DNA from: Lineus longissimus
Lineage: Eukaryota; Nemertea; Pilidiophora; Heteronemertea; Lineidae
Assembly (NCBI RefSeq): GCF_910592395.1
Contig: NC_088309.1
Coordinates: 11,968,599-12,032,598 of the forward strand
Reading direction: 5' to 3'
Length of the DNA: 64,000 nucleotides
Shown: one piece after another, positions 1 through 10,684 of the stretch
Numbering within the stretch: the first letter of the stretch is position 1
How the letters are laid out: each line of letters opens with the position of its first letter
Notes under the pieces: model-generated
The model's database searches: none
Told to the model about the DNA's origin: nothing
The model's input: only the letters and a program-made list of their open reading frames with translations
Program-made: the position numbers and the translations under genes

Positions 1-605
1 TAAGAAACGTCCCATAGTCACACTGAAACAGCCAATTTACGCCATTTGACCTATGTGACCTTGAAGATTTGGACAAATCAATAACCCATTATGATATGTG
101 ATGTATCCTTGCTAGTAGAACCTACCATCAAAATTTTATCGAAAACGAGTCACTCATAAGAGATATCACACTTTTTAGGTTTCCACTTCTGGCCCACTGG
201 TGGCCAAGTCAAGAATCAAATCGGACTGAAATTCATTGTCAGAGGTAACATGACATAGGGAGTTATGTGTACCAAATTTCAAGTTCATAGCTTAGCGGTT
301 AAGAAACGTGCCATAGTTACACCCAAACGGCCAATTTACACCACTTGACCTCTGTGACCTTGAAAATTAGGTCAAATCAAACGCCCATAGGTTATGTGAT
401 GTATCTTTGCAAGGAGTACCTACCATAAAAATTTCATCGAAAACATGTCACTAATTAATTAGCAAGATATTGCACTTTTTACCTTTTTTAGTTTTGGCCC
501 CCGGCCCCGTTGGCCAACTCAAGAATCAGATCAGACTGAAATTCGGGTCTGCGGTTATACGACAAAGGGAGTCATGTGCACCAAATTTCAAGTTCATAGC
601 TTTAA
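1..605 (+). repeat. Dispersed ~300-bp repeat family, two tandem copies
   Basis: Two head-to-tail copies of a roughly 298-bp unit; each starts near a 'TTAAGAAACGTGCCATAG'-like phrase (about 1 and 299). The unit contains TGACCTCTGTGACCT followed by AGGTCA, then a 'CCTACCATAAAAATTT' phrase and a 'GGCCAAGTCAAGAATCAGAT' phrase. The same family reappears at 1337-1690 and 50280-51420. No coding capacity is convincing. The second copy is interrupted by the insertion at 606-1331. Confidence 0.8.
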
Positions 606-1331
606 GGCCTGTGTACACTTGTAAAATATTAGCAACATTTTTACAACATTTCCAGTTGCAACAAATGTTGCAAAAATGTTGCGTAGTGTGTACAGAGCAA
701 AACGCGTCTTACAACATGTTGCAAAATTGTTGTAAAATTGTTGCAAATTAAATGCAATGCAATTCTTTGTTGCATGTTGTAAAAATGTTGCAAACTCTTC
801 AGCCAATCAGAAATAGGATTTGCGTCATGTGATCTACCTGAGGTCATGTGACTTGAACAAGCGGCTGGTATAGCAACTCTCAAATGAGTGTCTTGCTTCG
901 TAATGGGTGGTGAAACCTTTTCAAGAAGTTCTTCGAGTGCAGTTTCATCCATTCGGAGGAAATTTTTGTATGATGGCTTGTCAATCAGCCGCAACTCCTT
1001 TAACAGGCAGTGATATGCCCCATGATCCACCCTCATTTTGCAGGGCCTGGTCCATACTCTCTTTGGTTTATTTCGCCGCCTCTTCCGCCTCTCAACAATG
1101 ACTGCTGAAATTGCTGCAGAAGCACTCAAAACACATCTTCTCTCCTTGGAATCATCCATTTTCCCTCCAAAATATCTATTTTCCCTTTCTTCCGGCTAAA
1201 AAGTTTGCAACAATTTACCAACATGTTGCTAATTTGTTGCTAGTGTACACAGGGCCTTGAAGGGCTTGTTGCAAAATTGTTGTAAAAATGTTGGTAAAAT
1301 GTTGCTAATATTTTACTAGTGTACACCCTGC
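606..1331 (-). mobile_element. Non-autonomous PIF/Harbinger-like DNA transposon inserted in the dispersed repeat
   Basis: The ends are inverted repeats of about 35 bp: left GGCCTGTGTACACTTGTAAA and, read on the opposite strand from the right end, GCAGGGTGTACACTAGTAAA, both continuing as ATATTAGCAACATTTT. TTTAA (or TAA) flanks both sides, and the host repeat resumes directly at 1337, which fixes the insertion. A second copy of the terminal motif lies internally near 1245-1255. The interior carries a transposase remnant on the minus strand. The assignment rests on the transposase similarity, the TIRs and the short AT-rich target duplication. Confidence 0.75.
780..1159 (-). pseudogene. Harbinger-type transposase N-terminal fragment
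   Basis: A minus-strand reading frame starts with MDDSKERR and holds a basic stretch (ERRKRRRNKPKR), then WTRPCKMRVDHGAYHCLL..ELRL and KNFLRMDETALEELLEKVSPPITKQDT. This order (W-x-RP, GAYHxL, FRM, LLexVxPxIxKxDT) is typical of the N-terminal helical region of PIF/Harbinger DDE transposases. The catalytic DDE domain is absent: the frame runs into the right-hand TIR-related AT-rich sequence soon after the 'KQDTHLRVAIP' segment. It is therefore a deletion derivative that cannot encode an active enzyme. Confidence 0.72.
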
Positions 1332-1336
1332 TTTAA

Positions 1337-1690
1337 GTGGTTAAGAAACGTGCCATAGTTACACTCAAATGGCCAATTTACACCAATTGACCTCTGTGAC
1401 CTTGAAAACTAGGTCAAATCAAAAACCCGTATGATATGTGATGTATCCTTGCTGTACCTACCATAAAAATTTTATCGAAAACGGATCACACTTTTTAGGT
1501 TTCTTCTTCTGGCCCCCTGGTGGCCAAGTTAAGAATCAGATCGGACTGAAATTCATTATCAGAGGTTGCCTGACTAGAGGGGTTCTGTGTACAAAGTTTT
1601 CAAGTTCATAGCCCTAGCGGTTAAGCAACGTGCCACTGTTTTTGAAATAGGATACGACGACAGACGACGATGGAAGACGGATACTGCGTT
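1337..1690 (+). repeat. Dispersed ~300-bp repeat family, third copy
   Basis: Continuation of the family seen at 1-605, with the same TGACCT-CTG-TGACCT and AGGTCA phrases (1388-1402 and just after). It ends in a short ACGACGACAGACGACGATGG tract, much as the copy at 50280-51420 ends in an ACG microsatellite. Confidence 0.75.
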
Positions 1691-2392
1691 ATTGTATAGA
1701 CTCAGGAGAAGGTGAAAAGTCGGCCTTTGATTAAATTATAAGCAGAAAACATAAGGTTGCAAAACCTCATCAATAACAGCAATAATCCAGCAGCTGAAAG
1801 TGCAAACTCTAAATGCAAGCAGAATATATAAGGCAGCTCGCTGATGCCGACTAGAACTTCACATACATGAGATAAATTACGAGTACAATTTTGAACAACA
1901 AGTAAATGTATTAATTTAAATAACGTGCAAATGAATAAATGCATGCATGAAATTGCTTAAGGGTTTTTTAAACCCCTTAAATTCGCAAGCCCAAACATTG
2001 GCAAGGATCTTTTTGAGATTCTTTTCTTTAACGAGATGGACTTCTAGGACCAAACTAGTGAAGAAAGCGTAATACTCAGGGTTCTGCCTTGGAATAAACA
2101 GCTTGGTGGTGGTTTTGAAACAAACTGACACTTTTCATGGAAATTATTGTTTTAGCCAAAATAACAGCTATTTTCACTGCCTATTTGAAGGGTTGCAAGG
2201 CAAAAGGATCAAGTTTCAAGGTTAGGTTGAATAAGAAGGGACCCCTTCACTTCATTGAAGCCACCCATTTCTGACAACATGGCAAAACCCTGAAAGCACA
2301 AGTTCAGCAAAAGATCACATGAGTTCCCAATAAAATTTTTGGAAGGTTTGAACCCAATTATTATCTGCGGATCAAATCGTATTTCACAAATC
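1691..2392. other. Non-coding interval, nothing recognised
   Basis: AT-rich sequence with only short chance open frames. I see no splice-flanked conserved exon, no RNA gene and no clear repeat structure. Confidence 0.5.
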
Positions 2393-2882
2393 TTAACCCT
2401 TCCACTGCCGTGTGCGACTTCAGTTGAATTTCTGCCTTCGTTCAATTAAGTATTCCATATTTTCGATACTACCGGCCCAATCGGAAGTCTAGTGTATTGT
2501 ACTCATTTCGTGTGTATACTCATCAATTTAGCCGACGGCAGCGTGTTTCTAGACCGATTTTGGCAGAATTTGAAGCTGGTAAATGTTTAGAAGTGGTAGA
2601 GCTGTGAGACCAGAACCAAGAGTCAACAGAGATAAAGTTGTGAGGCGACTTATGACAGATTCTGACTCTGAACTGAGTGAATTGAGTGATAATGGCGATG
2701 GTTTTGATGTCAGTGATGAAGATGACAATGATGACATGGTTAATGTACAGCATGTACAGGGTGATGTAGGGGCCCAAAGTCAGGGCCAGGGGGGTTTAGT
2801 ACAAGATGCAAAAGGTAATTATCCAAAAAATGCGGCAGTGGTAGGGTACCGATCTGTGGAAAATTTGACAGTAAAAGGGTGA
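2393..2882 (+). mobile_element. Probable TTAA-type (piggyBac-like) transposon remnant
   Basis: It begins with TTAACCCTTCCACTGCCG; a partial inverted match (CGGCAGTGGTAGGGTA) lies near 2833-2850. Between them a plus-strand frame (2583-2882) reads MFRSGRAVRPEPRVNRDKVV followed by a very acidic Ser/Asp/Glu tract (DSDSELSELSDN, DVSDEDDNDD). Acidic, Ser/Asp-rich N-termini are common in piggyBac transposases, but no catalytic domain is present. The right boundary is uncertain and the family call is an inference. Confidence 0.45.
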
Positions 2883-3206
2883 AGTCAGGTTTAAGTGCTG
2901 AAATTAATATGTGCGTTTTTGGAGAAATACAAAATTGGCATGGCCGAAGTGCATCACTGAGAAACTTAAAATGAGAAATATATCATAAAGAATGCAAGCT
3001 TTGCTAATAGCACGTCTGTGCAATCAACCTAGCTTATCCTTTATTCAGCATGCAGGAAGAGATTTTTTGGCACCGATTTACAATGTCATAATGATAACCG
3101 GTACCTGATCATCATCAAACCATTATTGTTGGTTTGATCAATATCAAGAATCACTCACAGAACAGAAGATTAAGTCCTCGTCCGCCAAGAATAAAACAAA
3201 CACCAC

Positions 3207-6200
3207 TCATTTGTTCCACCACTCATCGTTATTCTCACTACTGTAGAGCTGGTAGAGATACAAAGCAGCCATCAGCCCAATCTGAATGACTCGTCCCAAT
3301 ATAATGTCCTTGTAAAGAAACTCTGGATACCAAGACATCCACGATGTATCATCCGCAGTCATACGATGAATATGATTGGTAACAACCTGGGTCACGACGA
3401 ATATAAATGCAAGTCGAATGATGAATGGCGACTGAACTGGCACAAGTGATGGGGAACAGTCATCTTCGATGTCGACATAGTTCTTATCATCCCTCTGTTA
3501 GAAAAGAATGAGAACTGGTCATTTTTCAATTACATTTACTTAAGGTCTTATTCCCTCAATGAATTTGTTCCTTGCTCGTTTTTTTCTGAAATTGATTGAC
3601 CTTTTTCTATTTGGGGTTCAACTGTGGATTGTAGAAAAACGCATATTATCAATTGTATTGAGCATACATGCGGCTGGCGTGAGAAATCTTCCGACGCCCA
3701 AGAGCACCTGAGGTCATATTTATGCATGTAAAATATTGTTCATGGAGTTAACCCAGTAACTTTTCGCTCAGTATTAAGGGAACATTCTAGTGAGAAGTGA
3801 GCAATAAGCAACAGAAAGGTAGAAAACCACAACTTACATCATCCCTATTGCTCCAATCGACCATATTTTTCATGAAAGACAGCATACAATACAGGCGCAC
3901 GACGACCATGATGAGAAATGTTGGCGAGAGTATTTTCAGCAGGAATTGAAACGCACGAGACCCATGATCTAAATGCAAAGGAGATATCACTGTAGTGTCT
4001 GTGCTATCATCAAATGCTGTGAGAAGGTTTGAAATGATTAGTCAACAACATCACATATTAACAGTCAACAACATCCTGTTACACTTATATCACAATTCTT
4101 TATGCTGGACAATGCCAACGCGCCTATATATTTTTTTTTACTAAGGGCATTAACTTTAGAAAAACATCGGAATTTGAACAAGGTGGACAACATTGACTGT
4201 GAAGGAGATTCTATCAGTACGTACCAGCCTTATCAGATGTCACAGAGAAAAACAGCTTGAAGAAGGACAGGTGCAGTGATCTGTAAAAGAACATAATATC
4301 CCCATCATTAATCTTTCATTCTTTCATTACTTTAGTGTTGATATTGGTGAAGAAATAACAGAAAGAGGCTGGTGTTCTAACCATCATGCCATCGTTATCA
4401 CTGATCATCCTTTAGAACAAAATGTCAAGCCTGTACCGGTATCCCAAACTGCAATGACCAACAACAGTCTCACTCTGTGATTGGGTACAAAATTATGCAA
4501 ATGGTCGAAGGACTTTTTGATGGTCAGGTTCTATTTCAATATTTTAGCAAATTACTCAGAAGTGACCTCTCTTTTAGGGTATGTCATGTTTCCAAAACTG
4601 TAGGCAACAAAAGTTTTAAAGACCTGATCATGACTTTGAGGCAGAACCCACTGTAAGAAAGTTAACTTGCGTTTTAGAATCTGGCGGTGTTTCTATGGGG
4701 TGATTGGCACTGTATGTTTCTGTGGTCATCGCATAGAGGACACCAAACATCAGCATGGTCACCATGGAAGCATCAGAAATTATACCTGCAACAGAATAAA
4801 GGAGATGAAAATGTCCACATTTATTCCATTTCAATAAAGTCTGTAGAAAGAAAAAAGACACAGTACCCCAGTCTGGCCTGGACAAGAGGAATGCTGGATA
4901 GGGTCATCTGAGTAATTTTGTGTTTGTTTAACCAAGTACTGTTTACAGCTGTAATAAGCAATCATAATGACAAGGTGCGAAGCTCACAATGTCACATGAT
5001 GATGCAATTACAGTTGCCCTTTATTCTAAGTACGTGTATTTTCCAGTTTGTGACACATATTTAATTTTTTTAAAGAACTCTATAATAATTTCATGTACAT
5101 TGTTTAAAAATGATACAGATTGCATGAAACAAGGAAAGTTCCTTTACCTTCGTCAAGGTAGATACTACAGGCATGGATGAAAATACCAATGGCAATGAGC
5201 ACCAGAATCAACCTGAAAAGACCAGAAAAACTATCATTAAGTTCTTCTTCTGTGTTCACCTTTAACTTTTCATCATCATAATCATCATCATCGTATAAGG
5301 TCGAAGGCCTTGTAAGCATTTTGTTGCATGCCACTATGGTAAATGGCAAAAACATTTCACCTATTTATTTGAAAAAAGTTGATTAAACAATTTTAAAATT
5401 TCAAATCAATTTTGAGATTAATATAATATTTTAGCAGATTTATACGAAAATTCTTTCCATTTTTCAATTAAATACACAAATGTTTTCGCTTATCATGACA
5501 TTGCTTGTGGCGAAAAAAGTATAACGCCAACATTGTATTATGGACGACACTTTCGATTGGATAATAGATACAGAACTTACCCTAAATTTTGCTGTGACAC
5601 TTTATCGGACAATACAATCAAAACTAACCCAAAATTCTGCTTTTGGCAATTCCATAAATGGCATAGTTACTACCACTACCAGGTACATGAATAGTTTCAC
5701 ATCTCATGCGAAGGACATTCAGAGTAAAGCGACTTGCCCAAGGACATCCTGTGCAAGATATTGACCAATGATGTTCTGCTTTTGAGTCATGCTCACTTTT
5801 TAAGGGGGCGGAGAGGGAGGGGAGGGGGCAAACATACCACTTTGCAGCAAAGGTGCCATAGCTCAGCACCAGGAGACCAAGAAACACTGATCCAAGGTAG
5901 CAGCAACCAGACACCATCAGAATGGTACTCTGAAATAACCAAAAAAATTATCATGCGAAGTCACTGACGATTTTAGGATATGTGCAAGCACTACATTTAA
6001 GAAGTGTCATTCATAATACTCGTACTTTTCCAACTTTAAAGGGACAATATCGGCAGCAGCTAGGCAGGCAAGATAAAGTTACACAAAGCCACCAATAGGG
6101 GTCTCTCACATTTCACAGTAGGTCGAAATGATTCAGGCTTGTACGAGGGATATTTTTAGTGCTAAGTCTCACATGACCAATTGCCCTTACCGTGTATACT

Positions 6201-8745
6201 AGTTATTTGAAGATGGCCAAATTAGCCCCTCTTCTCCTGCCTATAGCCCCCTTGAGCCAGCATTGAGCGGCAGTAAACTTAAAGGATACACAACAAATCA
6301 AAATTCAATGCATGGTGACATTATCATGTTACCGGCTTCATAACCCTGTATTTTCCTGGAGGTATGGAGTCCACGAAAGGCTACTGCCGACCTATGTGGG
6401 ATCTATTACTTCCCCTGGCATTCGAACAAGATTTTAACACAGATTTAAACTGATTTCATGAATAGGCAAAATGTGTTGACCGTCGGCTACACCATGCCTG
6501 TTTTCGACGTTACCAGACTCCGTCAACCTATGGTGAAAAATTCCTCTGTACATTTTTATATACCGGTACAGAGTTTCTTTCTTCTGGAGACATATAGGCA
6601 TGAAATTTACAATACACAAACTAAATGATTTGTGAGAAAATTCAAATGCCTTCATAACCGAGTGGTCTTGAAACGCGTCATTGCATAGATTTGAGCATAA
6701 TAGAACTCTCTCGCGGGTTGTAGCATACCTGGGGACAAGGTAGCAGATAGTCACCATGAGATTAGGCTATAATCTCTTTAGATGAAATCGACATGACTTA
6801 AAGACATTATTCTCTTCTCATTTCCAGGATGAACTAATGATACATGAACTAGGTTGCAGAGCAGTAGTATCGTGGATATCAGACTTACTTTGTAGACTTT
6901 TGGTCGTTCATCTATTTTATCCTGAAGTTTCTGACTGAGAATCATACACAAACCAACAAGTTCGGCTGCTTCCACAGCTAACCACAGTGGCTCCGAACTC
7001 CACAAGATCTTGTCATACACCCAGACCAGGGGGTGTGGTATCAAATTGACAGGTAGGCACATGAGGCCAAGGAAAAGGAACACTTGAGCATAAGGAAGGA
7101 GGGCACTCTGAAAATAAGAGAAACTCAAAATGCATATCATCAATTGTATTGAGCACACATGCCGCCTGCGTGGGACACCTTCTTCCAATGGCCAAGAGCA
7201 CCTAAGGAAATTTATGCATGAAAAATATTGTTCATGGAGCTAACCGAGTAACTGTTCACTCTGAAAACAATAGAAACTCAGAATTACCGTGAGTGATGAC
7301 ACCTTCTAACATTGCTTGCCTAGAACAAGTATTGTGCTTGATACCAGCCAGGTAAGGACTTCCAATTTGCAACCTGTAGGCAGGTACATGCAAATCAGCC
7401 TATTGCCTGCTATATCAGTCTCTTCAGTTGATTCGTGGTGCAGCATAATCGACCAGTTGACGAGTATGACAGGATACAATGTCAGTGAATTTTACTGTTG
7501 CCCAATTATTAACTTTGTTAGGCAGTTGAATGGTGCAGTTGCATGGGCAGTTGAGAACAAGGTGAAGGATGAAATAGCCTGATTTGGCCTCAACTCATGA
7601 CTTGGGGATCCTTGCCTGACCAGCAGTTCTATTACATGTAAAAGAAAAACTTCTAGGACAGTTTCCCAGCTCAGGAGTATGGGACCCCTCCCTCCTCCTC
7701 TGCTGCGAACTCCATTGTTAGAAATCCTGCCAGTGGCAGCACTTGGCCATGTCACGCTTCATCAAACACAAATGCAACGTTTGGGGTTTTCAGCATAGCT
7801 AGCACTAAATATTTGCAAGAATGTCAGCAGTCTTACTTTCTTACATTATGTTCTCAATAAGAGGACACAATACCGCTGGACCGCCAGGTAAGCCATTTGC
7901 TGCAATTCAACCACGCATTCTCCCTCATGTTGCATTTCGAAACTTCGGTCCCCTGCAGATATTTTGACGATGGTACTTGCACATAAAAGACATGACCTCT
8001 AACAGTAACACATCTCCTTCAAAGAAAACACTGAGTTGCAATTATGAACAAATTGCATCATTCTCAGGCTGTGTCAGCAGATTGGTCAGTTATACGCAAA
8101 CCATACCATCGTCAGAACTAGCTGGGCCACGGAAGTTACGATGCGTTGTATATCGTCTGCGTACAATACAAGTGGCTAAATAGTCGAGTGAACAAGACGG
8201 GTCGGGACGGGTGACCGATAATACCCCCCCCCCAACCTCGAGATTGCTAGGATGACTTATGATTTTTTTGGTTATCGAGCGGGTCCAGGATGAGGAGGAT
8301 CGCAGAGCCAGATCAGTATCCGAGTCTCGATCGCCAACGGCCAAATTGAAATTTAGATTTAATTGAAGTCAGCAGGTAATGAGGTAGGAAACAGAAATAG
8401 AGGATAACGCTGTACAGCATAATCACAATGCCAGTTACCCATTTCAACAAATCTTTCTGAGAATTAACGGCAAAATTTATCATTTATCGTCGAGGAGGAG
8501 ACACGGCCCGAATGGAATTATTCCTTCGCGTTTACTACAAGAATGCAAGAGCCAAAAATTCTCACCCAAATATCTGGTAATAACTGCAAAATGAGACTAT
8601 GTAGTATCATTTGCAGCGATATTCTGATAATTGGTTCCGTTCCGAAGAAAGAGCCATACAGTGGAACAGTTATTAGCCACAAATAAGGGATAAAACCGGA
8701 GAGAAACTTCAAGCTAAAAAACTTCAAACACGTAAAAAGCCACAT
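3207..8745 (-). CDS. Multi-pass membrane protein of unrecognised family (gene A)
   Basis: Eight putative coding exons on the minus strand, with AG/GT borders: 8566-8745, 6889-7107, 5838-5929, 5148-5212, 4652-4785, 4225-4280, 3838-4016 and 3207-3494. The product is about 400 aa. It begins MWLFTCLKFF and ends SENNDEWWNK, with roughly seven or eight hydrophobic helices (for example LILVLIAIGIFIHACSIYL and MVSGCCYLGSVFLGLLVLSY). A charged loop RDDKNYVDIEDD precedes the last helices. All junctions keep frame except 4652 to 4280, where the phase is off by one; a small exon may be missed between 4280 and 4652, or the donor may be elsewhere. The start Met is the first in the most upstream exon I can support; a further 5' exon is possible. 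I do not recognise the family, so no function is proposed. It is divergent from the ABC transporter. Confidence 0.6.
3645..3775. repeat. Dispersed repeat, copy 1 of 2 within gene A introns
   Basis: This intronic segment matches 7135-7262: both contain ATCAATTGTATTGAGCA, a 'GCCAAGAGCACCT'-like phrase and AAATATTGTTCATGGAG followed by 'TAACC.AGTAACT'. Both copies have the same orientation. It is probably an old short interspersed element. Confidence 0.65.
6335..6425. repeat. Short dispersed repeat shared with 22985-23060
   Basis: The phrases GAGGTATGGAGTCCACGAAA, GGCTACTGCCGACCTATGTG and a following 'CCCCTGGCAT' match, with substitutions, the sequence around 22990-23060 downstream of the ABC transporter. 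No coding capacity. Confidence 0.5.
7135..7262. repeat. Dispersed repeat, copy 2 of 2 within gene A introns
   Basis: Second copy of the repeat described at 3645-3775, in the same orientation, in the first intron of gene A. Confidence 0.65.
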
Positions 8746-10684
8746 GGTTCTGGTTTGTTGGGTATAAAAAGTGGAATCCAGAACATTGATATTGAGATTT
8801 TGTTTGTTTTTGTGTTAGGTTTGTATAGTTTACGTTGTGAATAGAGTGTTTGTATCTAGATAATGAAACACTTACCTGACCGAAACCCTTAATATGTAAA
8901 GTCAAGGACTTAGTGAGCCCCCCTTTAGGTCGGGGGAGCTCCCCCGAACCCCCCTACGAGCATATGTTAAGTGCAAGCTCGAACAACTACAGCTGTTACA
9001 ATGGGGGGACACCCCCCAAACCCCCCTCCGTCGACATAGGTTTTTACCAGTGCGTTGGGGGGAAGCCCCCCCCAAACCCCCCCCCCCCCGGTGGACAGTC
9101 AACTAGCCCTTCTGTGTCATACTGCTGGAGGGGGGGTGCGATGGGACCATCCATATAGTAATTATAGTTCCTTCCGACACATTTTTGTTTTGGTAATGTA
9201 ATACATTGTGATTGTCCTTATTCACGGTAAATGGGTTGTCTTCATGCATTCACTTTCGAAACGCATTTTAAAATAGATGTTACGTCCTGTTAATGGGGCA
9301 CGTCATCATCGCGTACATTTGGGAAAAACTCCCTAACGAGACCGGAGCAGACGGCTGAAAGTAGTTTAATTATTGGCCGCTAGGGTACAGAATGTACGTC
9401 GCTCACCCGAATTTTTCACGCAACTATAGCTAAATAGAGCTAGTTCTAGTTTGTGATTCATTTTGATACTTCAGATTTGGGCAGAAGACCAATATAACTT
9501 AGTCGTCAGTGTGGTTTTAAGCTGGAAAAACGTATTTGTTTTTCTTAAAGTGCCTTTTTTGGACGGGTGTGTGCGATTGTTTTGTTTTTATGTCACGTGA
9601 CCTCGATCATGTCGACACAAAATTGAAATAAACCACCCTTTTCTGTCATTATTTAGGACGGATATTTCTCTAATAAAAATATTAATATAATTGGCCAATT
9701 TCTTAGGCATATGATGTAGCGAATTCCCATGAAGATTTAAATTAATTTAAGTTAATTTCAATCAATGGGATAGCAACCACCACCGGAAGATCGCGGAGAA
9801 ATCGGTAAACTCAACGGAGTTAATTCAGAAAAATACCAAAAAAAATTGTTTGTTGGATATACAATATTTACTCTCTTTATTTCACTTCATTTACATTATA
9901 TACTCCCGCACACACGTGTATCTTAAGAGCCCCTCCTAAAGGGGGTCTTATAATGATCAATGCTTGAGTGATTTTCAAGGCAAAAAGGGTTTGACATTGC
10001 GGGTGCCGGTTTTTAATACAAGTCATCATTTTATATCCGCTCAGAGAATTTCTGCTTACATTCTCGACCGAAAGATGACGTTTGGGTAGTCGATTGGTAT
10101 TATTATCACTAATAAATCGTCATTTTATGTAGGTTTGAATAAACGTTTCAACGTTATCACACCATAACATAAAGTTCAGTCCGTATACACTGATGGGTTT
10201 CTCTCGGTACACTGTACATTTGGTGCTAGGCAGTGAAATTTGCATTTTGCTTGTTGCAATGTCATGATGATGATGTCAGCTCTCTTTTCATGTTTTAGTT
10301 ACACGATCGACACAGTATACACTTACAGGCAGGCTACAGTGTGAACCAAAAAAAATCACCCTAGTAGGTAGTACATGCATATCTTGAAAATTGGGTATTG
10401 TGCCTTTCAACTGACCTGTCGGACCTTTCATGCATTTATGTATCGAGATGTTTTTGGACCTCAATGCCTTCTTTGATGATGATGTCATTATATAATTTAT
10501 AAATTATGAATAATGATGTCAACAACCAACAGTACACCCGCCACGGCCCCGCACGCGTGCATGGGCACTTCGAATATCGATGAGGATGTCAATTGTCATG
10601 TCGCCGGTGCTGCCCTTTTCTCTGCGCCAAGCTAATGTCTTTCTTTTTCGTTTCAAGTAGAATCAAGAAACTTTCAACATCGCA
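8746..10684. promoter_or_regulatory. Divergent intergenic region between gene A and the ABC transporter
   Basis: About 1.9 kb lies between the two proposed start codons, so both promoters and 5' UTRs should be here. No TATA box can be assigned with confidence. A GC-rich patch (GCCCCGCACGCGTGC) sits at about 10542-10560, just before the ABC transporter start. A run of G/C hairpins lies at 8910-9145. Confidence 0.45.
8910..9145. repeat. Three G-run/C-run hairpin units
   Basis: Three successive units follow one plan: a run of 5-6 G, two or three bases, a run of 5-8 C, then CCAAACCCCCC or CGAACCCCCC. They are centred near 8937, 9008 and 9067; the third ends in a 14-C run, and a further G run lies at about 9130. 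Each G-run/C-run pair can fold into a short stem. The opposite strand has several G-tracts separated by short gaps, which fits G-quadruplex potential. Confidence 0.6.
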
